Counted from the first letter of the stretch, positions 1 to 8,297 are shown. The stretch is 64,000 bases of DNA from JAUIIK01 sp041390865 (GCA_041390865.1 JAWKPC010000022.1:7794-71793), one strand, 5' to 3'. The notes: generated by a model not told the origin, from the letters alone. Translations and numbers: made by a program.

Positions 1-2
1 AC

Positions 3-65
3 GAGCGGCACGATCTCGGGCAGCCGCCGGCAAAGATTCCGGAAACGGAAGAGCAGCCGGTCTAG
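3..65 (+). CDS. C-terminal tail of an unidentified protein (5' end outside window)
   Basis: The third forward frame is open from the window edge to a TAG at 63-65 and reads as a short Pro/Glu-rich tail ending EEQPV. It is followed 33 bases later by a strong hairpin terminator, which suits the 3' end of a gene. Only about 20 residues are visible, so no function can be given and the reading frame itself is uncertain. Confidence 0.35.
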   Translation, partial: ERHDLGQPPAKIPETEEQPV

Positions 66-98
66 TTTCTTCCGCGAATATTCAGGCAATGCATAATG

Positions 99-130
99 AC
101 GGACGGGCGCTACGGGCCCGTCCGTTTGTC
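99..130 (+). terminator. Rho-independent terminator-like hairpin
   Basis: ACGGACGGGC at 99-108 pairs perfectly with GCCCGTCCGT at 116-125, giving a 10-bp GC-rich stem with a 7-base loop, followed by TTGTC. It separates the gene entering from the left edge from the GNAT gene starting at 162. Confidence 0.7.
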
Positions 131-161
131 ATGCGTTCTATATGGAAGAAAGGCATCTCCG

Positions 162-752
162 ATGGCCTGGTATCCCGAACCGAAACCCGTGCCCGATACG
201 CTCGATACCGCAGATCTTCAGCTGGAGATGCTCGCGCCGGAGCATGTTGATATCGACCACGACGCCTTCATGTCCAGCCGCGAGCGCCTGCTGGCATGGA
301 GCGGCGGGCGCTGGCCGCACGAGGGTTTCACCCGCGACGAGAACATGGCCGACATGGTCATGCACCGTGACGAGTTTCTGGCCCGGGAAGCGTTCGCCTA
401 CACCGTGTTGAACCGTTCGCACGATCGTTGCGAGGGTTGTATCTACATTGACCCGCTGGGCCGTCCTGGCGACCTCGATCCATCGGGCGCAACGGCTGAC
501 TTTCCAGAATCGACCGCTCGCGTCGCCTGGTGGGTCCGTGACGATGCGCTGGAGCGCGATCTCGACCGGCAACTGGTCAACGCCCTGGTTGACTGGTTCC
601 AGACCGACTGGGACTTCGACGCCGTCACGTTCCTCACTCGCGTCGACAACGACCGCGACATCGGCCTGCTGGAGGGTGCCGGCCTCAGCCGCGTCGGGAG
701 GTTACAGGATCAGAACGGGCCGGGGGAGTTCTGGTTGTATCGGGTTGATTGA
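162..752 (+). CDS. GNAT-like N-acetyltransferase family protein
   Basis: A 196-residue protein with the layout of a GNAT acetyltransferase: an N-terminal strand around LQLEMLAPEH, a helical middle, a strand segment CEGCIYIDPLG near residue 90, and a C-terminal part with VTFLTRVDNDRDIGLLEGAGL, resembling the end of the acetyl-CoA fold where a side-branching residue precedes the last strands. The start at 162 is chosen because GGAAGAAAGG lies 9 bases upstream; an earlier ATG at 96 would lie before the terminator hairpin. The classic acetyl-CoA loop (Q/RxxGxG/A) is not clear, so the substrate and even activity are unknown. It stands alone between a terminator and a palindromic repeat. Confidence 0.65.
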   Translation: MAWYPEPKPVPDTLDTADLQLEMLAPEHVDIDHDAFMSSRERLLAWSGGRWPHEGFTRDENMADMVMHRDEFLAREAFAYTVLNRSHDRCEGCIYIDPLGRPGDLDPSGATADFPESTARVAWWVRDDALERDLDRQLVNALVDWFQTDWDFDAVTFLTRVDNDRDIGLLEGAGLSRVGRLQDQNGPGEFWLYRVD

Positions 753-761
753 GCGGGGAAT

Positions 762-912
762 TCCCTCATCCCCCAACCCCCTCTCCCACACGCTTTCGCT
801 ACGCTGCAGCGGGGGAGAGGGGGAGCCGATCCAAGCGACGATGCATTGATGCTTGCTCTTCCTCCCCTCTCCCCGCGTAGCAGTGGGAGAGGGGCCGGGG
901 GTGAGGGCTCCT
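762..912. repeat. Pair of GC-rich palindromic repeats (CCCTCTCCC...GGGAGAGGGG type)
   Basis: Two successive imperfect palindromes: CCCCCTCTCCC about 777-787 with GGGGGAGAGGGGG about 808-820, and CCTCCCCTCTCCCC about 861-874 with GGGAGAGGGGCC about 884-896 plus CCTC/GAGG flanks. Such repeats are dispersed between genes in many Chloroflexota and cyanobacterial genomes. They may act as bidirectional terminators or mRNA-stability elements between the convergent genes on either side; that role is inference. Confidence 0.6.
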
Positions 913-949
913 GGTTGCTACCTATAATCTACGAACCACCCACTACAAA

Positions 950-1882
950 CTACACCACCAGCACCGGACAAGTCATGCAATGCGGGCCGCCGTTGCCGAG
1001 GGCCAGCGTCTCGCCCGAGACGGTCGTGATCGAGGTCTGCGTAGAGGATCGTCTCTTCGCCGTGCACCGGGCCCACAATAGCCATGCCGTCGGGACCGTA
1101 GATGGCCGAGCCGCCGTCGATCAGGAGGCGTGATTTTTCGATCCCTTCGAGGTCGAGGTCCTGTAGACCGGCCAGGTGGTCGGGCATGTCGTCAGCCGCA
1201 CGAATGAGCCGGCGGCGAGGACGAAGCAGCGGCCCTCGAAGGCGTAGTGGCGGCTCATGACCTGGTGCATCTCCGAGACCTCGGGCCAGACGGCCACATG
1301 GATCTGCTCGCCCTTCATGTGCATCGCCTGTCGAGCCAGCGGCATGCCGTGTTCCCAGCAGACCAGCCCGCCGAGACGGCCGTGCGGAGTATCGATCACG
1401 GTCAGCGTCGAGCTGTCGCCTCTGCCCCAGACCATCCGTTCCTGGTAGGTCGGGACGAGCTTTCGATGCAGGCCAAGCAGTCTGCCGTCCGGGCCGAAGT
1501 AGAGGATCGAGTTGTAGAGCGTGCCGCGGTTGTAGCTGTCGACCCGCTCGTTGACGCCGATCACCAGATAGACGCCATGCTCGCGGCAGGCGGCGCCAAG
1601 CGCGTCCGTCGTGGGACTGCCGACGACGACGCTGTTAGCGATCAGCTCCGCATGCAGCTCCTTCGACGTCGGCGAACCCCAGGCGGCAGCGCCCGGGCCC
1701 CGGTCGAACCAGATTGGATAGCCGGGCAGCCAGGTCTCGCCGAAGGCGACGATCTCCGCGCCGCCGCCGGCAGCTTCCCCGATCAACCCCACCGCCTTCT
1801 CCGTGCTGGCATCCCGGTCGAGATAGACCGGCGATGCCTGGACAACGGCGGCGCGGACGACTGGATACGGGTCTCCCGGCAT
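950..1882 (-). CDS. Nitrilase (carbon-nitrogen hydrolase family), frameshifted
   Basis: Nitrilase-superfamily enzyme that would hydrolyse a nitrile to a carboxylate and ammonia in the cytoplasm. The Glu-Lys-Cys triad is visible: Glu in VAFGETWLPGYP, Lys in GLHRKLVPTYQE, and Cys in LVCWEHGMPL. The start at 1882 gives an MPGDPYPVVRAAVVQASP N-terminus. The first frame runs to 1121, but at about 1200 family-like sequence moves to another frame (LLIDGGSAIYGPDG, then VHGEETILYADLD), so one base is gained or lost there. Around 1030 a third frame gives LGNGGPHCMTCPV ending at a TAG at 950-952. That last stretch is not nitrilase-like and resembles the C-terminus of pentein-fold amidinohydrolases. The gene is divergent from the aminotransferase at 2007. 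Confidence 0.75.
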
Positions 1883-2006
1883 TGTGGTTCCTCAATCCCG
1901 ATGGAATCCTGCGCTACTCTGGATCTCCCCTGATTCTAGTCTGGCCGCAGCCGTGTTACTGTGACCGGGATCTACATCCGGCTATCCACCTGGGCAGGAG
2001 CGAACG

Positions 2007-3356
2007 ATGGCTCATGAAGTTACGGAAATATCCGGGAAGATGTTCGGCAGCTGGCTGGGCAGCGACGCGCCGTTGATCGATCGGGCCGAAGGCATCCGGT
2101 TGTGGGACGTCGATGGCAAGGAATACATCGACGCGACGTCCGGGGCGATCGCCGTCATCAGCGTCGGCCACGGGCGCCAGGAAGTCATCGACGCGATGGT
2201 CGGGCAGGCGCAGAAGTTCAGCTACATCCAGGGCGGGCGTTTCCGTCATGAGGTCGCCGACGAGCTTGCGGCAGAGCTGGCCCGCTTCACGCCCGGCGAT
2301 CTGAACCGGGCATTCTTTGTCTCCGGCGGCTCCGAAGCCAACGAGTCGGCGATCAAGCTGGCTCGCGCCTACCAGCTCCTGCGCGGTCACACTGATCGCC
2401 ATATCGTGCTCTCCCGCGAGCGGAGCTATCACGGCAACACGCTCGGCGCGCTATCGATCAGCGGCTTCGACCAGCGCCGGGCGCCGTACGAGCCGCTGCT
2501 GCTGAGTGCGCCGAAAGTGCGCGAGTACAACCACTATCGGGACAGCTCCGGCCGGAGCCCCGAGGAGCTCGGTCAGGCCTGCGCGAACGATCTGGAGCGG
2601 GCGATTCAGGACGCCGGCCCGCATCGGGTTTCGGCATTCATCGCCGAACCGATCGTCGGAGCCGCCGGGGCCGCGACGACACCGCCGCCCGGTTATTTCG
2701 AGCGTATTCGCGAGATCTGCGATGCTTACGACATCCTCTTCATCGCCGACGAGGTGATCACCGGTCTCGGCCGGACCGGGACGAACTTCGGGATCGACCA
2801 CTGGGGCGTCGTGCCGGACATCCTCGTGACGGCGAAGGGTCTTGCCGGTGGTTATGCGCCGCTGGGCGCGGTGCTGATCTCGGAGCGGGTTGAGGAAGTC
2901 TTCCGGGATGCTGACCAGCCCTTCATTCACGGTTACACTTACATGTCCCATCCGGTTTCCTGCGCGGCAGGGCTGGCCGTCTTGCGGATTATCGAGCGCG
3001 AGGGGCTGGTCGAAAATGCCGGAAAGCAGGGTTCGGCGCTCTTCGAGCAGCTCGAGCATCTCAAGGCCGAGCATCCGATCATCGGCGATATCAGGGGTAA
3101 GGGCCTCCTGGCCGGGATAGAGCTCGTCCGCCACCGGGACACGAAGGAACCGCTCGATCCGGCGCTCGGCGTCTCGACCCGGCTGGTCCGGGCAGCGCTC
3201 GACCACGGCATCACCGTCTACCCCTGTCAGACCGGCCCCGGCCACAGCGACCAGTTCCTCGTCAGCCCGCCACTGATCTCGACGCCCGACGACATCGAGG
3301 AGATCGTCAACAAGCTCAGCCTTGCGCTCGATGACGTCGAGGAATCCATGAGCTAG
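2007..3356 (+). CDS. Class III PLP-dependent aminotransferase
   Basis: A 449-residue fold-type I class III aminotransferase transferring an amino group between an omega-amino or alpha-amino donor and a keto acid; the donor cannot be read from sequence. Family marks are SGGSEANESAIKLAR for the cofactor phosphate, FIADEVITGLGRTG with the pyridoxal-ring aspartate near residue 248, and the Schiff-base lysine near 277 in TAKGLAGGYAPLGA. Length is normal. AGGAG at 1996-2000 sits six bases before the ATG. It is divergent from a nitrilase with 124 bases between them, so a shared promoter region is likely, perhaps for catabolism of a nitrogenous compound. It could equally be a beta-alanine:pyruvate-type or AGXT2-like enzyme. 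Confidence 0.9.
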   Translation: MAHEVTEISGKMFGSWLGSDAPLIDRAEGIRLWDVDGKEYIDATSGAIAVISVGHGRQEVIDAMVGQAQKFSYIQGGRFRHEVADELAAELARFTPGDLNRAFFVSGGSEANESAIKLARAYQLLRGHTDRHIVLSRERSYHGNTLGALSISGFDQRRAPYEPLLLSAPKVREYNHYRDSSGRSPEELGQACANDLERAIQDAGPHRVSAFIAEPIVGAAGAATTPPPGYFERIREICDAYDILFIADEVITGLGRTGTNFGIDHWGVVPDILVTAKGLAGGYAPLGAVLISERVEEVFRDADQPFIHGYTYMSHPVSCAAGLAVLRIIEREGLVENAGKQGSALFEQLEHLKAEHPIIGDIRGKGLLAGIELVRHRDTKEPLDPALGVSTRLVRAALDHGITVYPCQTGPGHSDQFLVSPPLISTPDDIEEIVNKLSLALDDVEESMS

Positions 3357-3469
3357 TTCCAGGCTGCGACTGGATCGATTTCCATTGCGTTGTCATCCTG
3401 ACTGGAGGCTTTGCGGAGTGGAGGAAGGTCAACGTCTGCGGTGAATCATCTGTCGAGAAGGATCTGTCC

Positions 3470-3844
3470 TTGAACTCCATCGAACGGTTTGTCCATGAGT
3501 GGATCGAAACCTGGAATGCCAACGATCTGGAGAGGCTGCTGGCGCATTACACCGATGACGCGGTCTTCGAGAGCCCGCGGGCACAGATGCTCACCGGATC
3601 GGCGCGGGTCGAGGGCAAGGAGGCGTTGCGTGCCTACTGGGGCGCGTCGATCGCGCGGTCAACGTCCCGGCATTTCGTCCTCGATCGTCACCTCTGGGAT
3701 GTCGACCGAAACGAATTACTAATCCTCTACACGAATCAGGTTGACGGCTCGTCGACGCGGGCCTGCGAGGTGTTCCACTTTAACGGGGATGGTCTGGTGG
3801 ACCGCGCCGAGGCGCTCTATGGAGCTACCCGTTCGGAACCGTAG
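3470..3844 (+). CDS. NTF2-like / SnoaL-like domain protein
   Basis: A 124-residue single-domain protein of the NTF2-like superfamily: an N-terminal helix (FVHEWIETWNANDLERLL), then HYTDDAVFESP, the usual pattern of these cone-shaped alpha+beta proteins, and strands ending FHFNGDGLVDRAEALYG. Members bind or convert small hydrophobic ligands or serve as scaffolds; nothing here fixes the ligand. The start is TTG at 3470 because GAGAAGGA lies about eight bases upstream. The 113 bases before it include TCATCCTGACTGG...GAAGGATCTG, reminiscent of dispersed intergenic repeats of this bacterial group. A second NTF2-like protein occurs at 28187. Confidence 0.75.
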   Translation: MNSIERFVHEWIETWNANDLERLLAHYTDDAVFESPRAQMLTGSARVEGKEALRAYWGASIARSTSRHFVLDRHLWDVDRNELLILYTNQVDGSSTRACEVFHFNGDGLVDRAEALYGATRSEP

Positions 3845-3846
3845 GC

Positions 3847-4191
3847 TCACTGATGGGTGCTAATCCACCAGCGCGGGCTCACGACTTCGTTGAAGGTCGC
3901 GTTGCGATACTCGTAGGTCCGATCGCCTTGCGGGCGGAAATCGCCGGCCTCGAGGCTCTCCTGGATCGTTTCAACCGCTTCGTTTAAAAGGTCTTCCTCG
4001 TCAATGGGCGGGCCCTCGAGGTTCAAGAGCAGCGAATACATAAAGGCATAGACGGTCCACCGGTCGTCTGTGTCGAGCGCGATGTAAGACGCGACCTTCG
4101 CCAGCATGACCGGGGTGAACTCGAAGCCCGGTTGGCGCTGGTAGATCGTGTAGCCCTTGTGTTCGGCGACCTGACGATGCGTGTCGAGCAT
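3847..4191 (-). CDS. Hypothetical protein, 114 aa
   Basis: No family recognised. The start at 4191 (MLDTHRQVAEHKGYTIY) is supported by GAAAGGAAAGG just upstream. It is soluble with no signal peptide; residues 20-60 (FTPVMLAKVASYIALDTDDRW, then AFMYSLLLNLEG) look helical, followed by an acidic segment DEEDLLNEAVETIQ and a C-terminal YEYRNATFNEVVSPRWW that is probably strand. It is convergent with the NTF2-like gene, with two bases between stop codons. Codon use looks like that of its neighbours. It could be a small cytoplasmic binding or regulatory protein; function unknown. Confidence 0.6.
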   Translation of the reverse strand: MLDTHRQVAEHKGYTIYQRQPGFEFTPVMLAKVASYIALDTDDRWTVYAFMYSLLLNLEGPPIDEEDLLNEAVETIQESLEAGDFRPQGDRTYEYRNATFNEVVSPRWWISTHQ

Positions 4192-4322
4192 CAACCTTTC
4201 CTTTCGAAGCCTTCTGTAGAACAGCGTTGAGCAACGCATCTCGTTGCGAGTACGGGGGATGATACCCGTTGATCCCAAGCTCGGTGCTGCATGGCGCTTC
4301 AAGCCCAGCCAGCCAGAAAGGA

Positions 4323-4366
4323 CCGGATCCGGAGCGGGTTCGCCATTGAACCTGCGCCGGATCCGG
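4323..4366 (-). terminator. Long hairpin, probable terminator of the WxL/DUF916 operon
   Basis: CCGGATCCGG at 4323-4332 pairs with the identical palindromic block at 4357-4366, with a further inner GGTTC/GAACC pairing. On the minus strand it lies 33 bases past the stop of the last surface-protein gene and is followed by TCCTTTCT, a short pyrimidine run. Confidence 0.65.
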
Positions 4367-4399
4367 CTCTGCGATGTGGTTTGCGAAGAGGGTGTCGGG

Positions 4400-4975
4400 C
4401 TACGGTCCCGCGCCGATCGTGACGGTCAGCGACGAGGTATAGGTGCCGACCCGTGCCATCGGTGGAACGGTGAGCCGGACGGCCAGCGTCTGACTGTAGC
4501 TACCCTGTCCATAGCCGGCGTTAGCCTGGAGCACCTTGCGGGCGACGTCGAGGGAACCGGTCGCGTTTGCCGCTGGCACCTTCGGGCCGTTGGAGCCGTC
4601 GATTGCCTGGCCCGAGTTGTATTGCGGCGAGTTGGCCGTCGTGATCTCGAATTCCGACGCGTTGATGTCCGATCCGTTGTAGATCCCTGAATAGATGAAA
4701 TTGCTGGCCTGGACCGTGACGTTCCACCCTTCTCCGGTCCCGCTGGCGTCACTGACGGTCAGCGTCAGGTTGTGGTCGTTCGTCTGGGCCTCGTGCGAGT
4801 AGGTCAGGCCGGACATGTTCGCGTCGGTGATCGTCGCCGTCCGGTTGCCGCCGGACAGCTGCTGGATGACCGTGTCGGCCGCCAGGGCGGGAAGCCCCAG
4901 GATCATCTGTCCGACGATGAGCACGGTTGCGAGGCAAGCGATCCGGCGGATGCGCGATGAAATCAGGGTATGCAT
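4400..4975 (-). CDS. Secreted WxL-like surface protein (second copy of operon)
   Basis: A 191-residue exported protein: positively charged start, hydrophobic stretch (IACLATVLIVGQMILGLPALA) and a signal peptidase I-like ALA-A site near residue 33. The mature part matches a WxL surface domain: GWNVTVQASNF in the middle and a C-terminal GTYTSSLTVTIGAGP, although the second tryptophan of the classic motif is absent. WxL proteins of Firmicutes attach non-covalently to peptidoglycan and work with DUF916 proteins. The start at 4975 is chosen for GGAAG eight bases upstream; that site lies over the end of the DUF916 gene, so translation is probably coupled. It is paralogous to the protein at 6436-7023. 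Confidence 0.75.
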   Translation of the reverse strand: MHTLISSRIRRIACLATVLIVGQMILGLPALAADTVIQQLSGGNRTATITDANMSGLTYSHEAQTNDHNLTLTVSDASGTGEGWNVTVQASNFIYSGIYNGSDINASEFEITTANSPQYNSGQAIDGSNGPKVPAANATGSLDVARKVLQANAGYGQGSYSQTLAVRLTVPPMARVGTYTSSLTVTIGAGP

Positions 4976-4977
4976 GG

Positions 4978-6345
4978 CTAGTTCTTCCAATCTTCCGCTC
5001 GCAGGCCGTCGACCGACGGGATGTCGCTTCGAATGTGATTGGTCGCCTGGAGCAGATTGCGGACGCCGGTCGACGATCGCTGGTTAATCGACGCCGGAGC
5101 GTTCCGCGGGGCCGGATCTTCCTCGATGACCGGTTCAGGGGCGGGTTCCGGATCCCGGTACTCGGTCGCTCCCGAGCCTCCGGAGACGGCCGCGTGCGTG
5201 GGCGATAGGGCGGGAGCATCGGCGGTCGGAGCAAGTGTGCGCTCATCCCGGGGTTCGCTCCGGCGGCGCATCATCGCGACGCCGAGGGTCGCGCCACCCG
5301 CGCCGAGGACCAGCGCGGCCACGATTCCGGCGATCAGCATCCACGGCTCGATCGTCGACTGGCTTGCCGGGGCCGGTGTGGCCGGCTGTGGCTGTTCCGC
5401 GACGGCGGCGGCATTGTTTTCGGCGGCAGGCGGGGCGGCCGAGGCGCCTTCACTCTCGGCGGCAGTGTCAGGCTGCGGGTTGGCGGGGATCGGGGCGTCG
5501 GGCGCTTCGGGAACGGCCACCGGGGCCTGTTCAATCGTCTCTGCCACGTTGAGCTCCTGGTTGCCGAGGCTGAGAGAGACATCGTAGTCGCCGGCCTCGA
5601 GCTGTGCCTTGACCGGCACCTCGAGATACGTCGACGTGCCGGCGTAAACGGTGCCCATCGAGACCGGCCGCGCCAGGATCTCGGAGCCGCCGGCGCCGGT
5701 CAGGACGATGTCGCCTTCGAGCTTCATGTGCCGGTTGCCGGTGTTTTCGACCGCAACCAGCAGCACCGAGTTTCCACCGGCGAACTTGTGGCTGACCTCC
5801 CCGATAGCCAGGCCGGGCGCGGCTTCGCCGGGCAGCTCGATCGAGATGGCGATCGCCTGGCGGTTGACCTGCTGGAAGCCGACGCCGGTCCCGCTTGCGG
5901 CGGTCGGGATCGCATTCTGAATGACGACCGAGCTGAGATACTCGCCCGGCTTCGCGTCTTCCGGGATCTGTACCTGGATACCGCGGATCGTCGACGTCTG
6001 TGCGTCAAGCTCGAATGTCTCGACGGGATAGTCGATCCATTCGGTCGTGCCGCTCGTTTCCTCGTCGGCGAGGTCGACGCCGAACCCGCCATTGATCAGC
6101 GAGTACGCGTCAGCCGGATATGTCTGGACCGTCACCGGAACGGTGCCGTGGTTGGCGAGCTCGACTTCGAGGTCGAGTACGTCGCCCGGCGCGGCGGTCA
6201 GGGTAAAGAAGCTGTCGGAGGTGCCGACGGGCTTGATGCTGAGACTGACGGCTTCATTGCCATCCTGGGCTGCAACCGGCGCGATGCCCAGTACAAGGAG
6301 TGTTCCAATGATGAATATGAGTGCGCGGCGAATTCCATGCCACAT
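4978..6345 (-). CDS. DUF916 (WxL-interacting) membrane-anchored surface protein
   Basis: A roughly 455-residue protein with signal peptide (ALIFIIGTLLVLGIAPVAAQ), then a DUF916/WxIP peptidoglycan-binding domain at about 35-150 (SIKPVGTSDSFFTLTAAPGD, then VTVQTYPADAYS), an Ig-like second domain to about 270, an Ala/Pro/Glu-rich spacer, a transmembrane helix near 335-360 (WMLIAGIVAALVLGAGGATL) and a charged cytoplasmic tail. In Firmicutes such proteins bind WxL partners at the cell wall, and here it sits between two WxL-like genes, which supports the same job. The start at 6345 is preferred over 6363 because AGGA lies nine bases upstream. The long cytosolic tail (about 95 residues) has no recognised domain. 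Confidence 0.8.
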   Translation of the reverse strand: MWHGIRRALIFIIGTLLVLGIAPVAAQDGNEAVSLSIKPVGTSDSFFTLTAAPGDVLDLEVELANHGTVPVTVQTYPADAYSLINGGFGVDLADEETSGTTEWIDYPVETFELDAQTSTIRGIQVQIPEDAKPGEYLSSVVIQNAIPTAASGTGVGFQQVNRQAIAISIELPGEAAPGLAIGEVSHKFAGGNSVLLVAVENTGNRHMKLEGDIVLTGAGGSEILARPVSMGTVYAGTSTYLEVPVKAQLEAGDYDVSLSLGNQELNVAETIEQAPVAVPEAPDAPIPANPQPDTAAESEGASAAPPAAENNAAAVAEQPQPATPAPASQSTIEPWMLIAGIVAALVLGAGGATLGVAMMRRRSEPRDERTLAPTADAPALSPTHAAVSGGSGATEYRDPEPAPEPVIEEDPAPRNAPASINQRSSTGVRNLLQATNHIRSDIPSVDGLRAEDWKN

Positions 6346-6389
6346 CGCAGAAAGTCCTGTCATCGTGTGTCGTCTGGCCAGAGAAGCGG

Positions 6390-6423
6390 CCGGATGGCGC
6401 GTTGTTTAGAACGCGCCATCCGG
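6390..6423 (-). promoter_or_regulatory. Perfect 14-bp hairpin between WxL-like gene and DUF916 gene
   Basis: CCGGATGGCGCGTT at 6390-6403 pairs without mismatch with AACGCGCCATCCGG at 6410-6423, loop of six. It lacks a U-run in either direction, and lies just past the stop of the first operon gene, so an mRNA-processing or 3'-end stabilising element that lets the first gene outrun the second is the likeliest role. Confidence 0.6.
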
Positions 6424-6435
6424 GTTAGCTAGTGC

Positions 6436-7023
6436 TTATACGCCGCCTCCGGGTCCCGCTGCGGCTGTAACCGTCAGCGTGCTGGTGTAGGTGCCGGCAC
6501 GTGAATACGCTGGAATGTTCAGGTTGACCGGCAGGTTCTGTTCGTAAGCTCCCTGCCCATATTCAGCATCGGCCGAAACAACGATTCGGGCGCTGTCCAG
6601 GCTCGCGTCGTCATTTGCGCTCCATGCCGACGGTCCACCTGTGTCGACGGGCTGGCCGGCAGTGGCGGTAGGCGCGGCAATTGTGCCCAAGGCGAAGTTC
6701 GACGCCGCGATGTCATTTGTGCCGGCGATGCCATTCGCGCCGCTGTACTCGAAGACGGAAGCCTCTACCGTGACGTTCCAACTGTCCCTGGTTCCAGTCT
6801 GGTCATCGACGGTGAGGACCATCGTGCCAGGCATGGAGTGAGATGCGTGGTCGTAGGCAACCGAGCCGAGGTTAAGGTCGGCGATGCTGGCGGTGAGGTT
6901 CCCGCTGGTGATTTCACCAGTCACCGTGTCGGCCAGGGCCGGGCCGGCAGCTCCGAGGGCGAGCATCGTCGCCAGGCTCATGCCGATCGCGGCCTTCTTG
7001 AGTCGGGTCTTGTAATTGAACAT
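6436..7023 (-). CDS. Secreted WxL-like surface protein (first gene of operon)
   Basis: A 195-residue exported protein. The signal peptide is clear (KTRLKKAAIGMSLATMLALGAAGPALA-D, cleavage near residue 27). The mature domain shares its plan with the protein at 4400-4975: MVLTVDDQTGTRDSWNVTVEA in the middle, a tyrosine/glycine segment (AEYGQGAYEQNLPVNLNIP) and a C-terminal GTYTSTLTVTAAAGP. This is a WxL-like fold in which the second Trp is replaced. The start at 7023 is fixed by AGGAG seven bases upstream; longer in-frame readings lack a ribosome site. It heads a three-gene minus-strand operon with DUF916 and a second WxL-like protein, probably forming a cell-surface complex. Confidence 0.75.
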   Translation of the reverse strand: MFNYKTRLKKAAIGMSLATMLALGAAGPALADTVTGEITSGNLTASIADLNLGSVAYDHASHSMPGTMVLTVDDQTGTRDSWNVTVEASVFEYSGANGIAGTNDIAASNFALGTIAAPTATAGQPVDTGGPSAWSANDDASLDSARIVVSADAEYGQGAYEQNLPVNLNIPAYSRAGTYTSTLTVTAAAGPGGGV

Positions 7024-7481
7024 GTCAAATCTCCTGTTACATACACCGGAATTCTTCCGGGGTGCGTGATAAAGCGCTGCTCCACACATGCGATCACCGC
7101 GATCGCTGGAGCATGTAGTCAGGTAGCGCCTGATAGCACTCCTTTCCACCTATTCGGTTATGTGATCAGGAGGTTTTTCGCACGGATGTGCGAGTTCCGG
7201 TCAGAGTCCGCACCGTTGGCGCGGTCTGCGTCCAGAGGCCGGTTACGCCACTTGCTTCTCCGGTGACAAGGCGTCCAAATCACGCCACCGGGATCAACGC
7301 ATCCCCTGATCTATCGACTTTGTTGGCCAATGTGCCCGGGCGGCACATTTCATGACCGGTGTAACGGTAACAATGGCCGGCAGCAGCCGGACAGGGCCAG
7401 AAGTACGGCCCGGGCAAGTCCAGCGGTCGATATGCGGCAACCGCTCCGGGGGCCGGACGGCGATGCCACATGGAGGTCAGG
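7024..7481. other. Non-coding interval, leader of the WxL operon
   Basis: No convincing gene on either strand over about 460 bases. The part next to 7023 is the leader of the WxL operon, ending in AGGAG. The rest has GC-rich short inverted repeats (for example around 7331-7350, GCCCGGGCGGC) but no recognised riboswitch or terminator. Confidence 0.4.
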
Positions 7482-8174
7482 CTATCCGGTCGGGGATTCC
7501 AGACCGATTTCCGCGTTCAGATCGAAGAACTCGCGGGTTGTCGTAAAGATCGCCGGGCCGGTCCCGAGATCCTGGCCGTGCAGGCGCTCCTCGGTGTATT
7601 CGACGACCGTGCGCTCGCGGATGACGAATCCCGTTTCGGAATCGACCCAGAGGTCTGCTTCGAAGCGATTCGTGAAGCTGCCGTCCAGCGGCGCGGCAGC
7701 CCAGCCAGCGGGATGCTCTCCCCGATTCTGGGCTTCGCCGGCTTCCTGCGACAGCCGCAGCATGAGCTCTGTGCCCGCGCCGTAGCGCGTCAGGCTTATT
7801 CCGCCGACCGTCTCGGAACCCCGTTCGCTCCCGGCGTCTATGACTGCCTGAGCTGACACCGGAGCGGCGAGCGACATATCGCCGATCTCCCGATACGCTC
7901 GCAGCGCCCAGCCTTCCGGCACGTCGCCGATGTCGGAGCGCGTCCAGCCATCGCCGGCGCGTTGCCAGAGTCCGTTCGGGACGATGAGGGTGATGATCGG
8001 CGGACCTCCGTCAGTCGAGAGCGTAGTCTGAATCGCCGGTGGATCCTTGCGTGCTTCGATCAGCATCGACGTCGTGCTGTTCGCGTCTTGCATGTCGCGG
8101 TAGCTGGTGACGATCGACTGCCGAACCCGGAACGAGCTGATGTGGCCGGCTGACGTAATGCTCTGGAGTTGCAT
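7482..8174 (-). CDS. Hypothetical LolA/LppX-like protein without visible signal peptide
   Basis: A 230-residue protein of unrecognised family. The pattern of beta strands with alternating polar residues (HISSFRVRQSIVTSY, IITLIVPNGLWQRAGDGWTR, GGISLTRYGAGTELMLRLSQ, FEADLWVDSETGFVIRERTVVEY) resembles the half-barrel of LolA/LppX-type lipid-handling lipoproteins, in which one strand hairpin asks whether the substrate changes. The start at 8174 has AAAGGTGG just upstream. Proteins of this type are normally exported, yet no signal peptide precedes the domain; the true start may be lost to an indel upstream of 8174. It is divergent from the TPR gene at 8298. Confidence 0.55.
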   Translation of the reverse strand: MQLQSITSAGHISSFRVRQSIVTSYRDMQDANSTTSMLIEARKDPPAIQTTLSTDGGPPIITLIVPNGLWQRAGDGWTRSDIGDVPEGWALRAYREIGDMSLAAPVSAQAVIDAGSERGSETVGGISLTRYGAGTELMLRLSQEAGEAQNRGEHPAGWAAAPLDGSFTNRFEADLWVDSETGFVIRERTVVEYTEERLHGQDLGTGPAIFTTTREFFDLNAEIGLESPTG

Positions 8175-8297
8175 GGTGCCACCTTTCCCAGTCGTCGACT
8201 GCTGATACGGACGGTGCTCGCCGTTCCAGATTGAACCTGGCCACGGCCTCTGAGAAGATACAGGCGTCGGGAGCAATCTCATCGCCAGGAGGATCTC

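Noticed and set aside
7190..7330. Possible GEMM (cyclic-di-GMP) or cobalamin riboswitch upstream of the WxL operon
   Set aside because: Some GC-rich pairing and a GGCGTAACCGG element exist, but the conserved cores of either class are absent.
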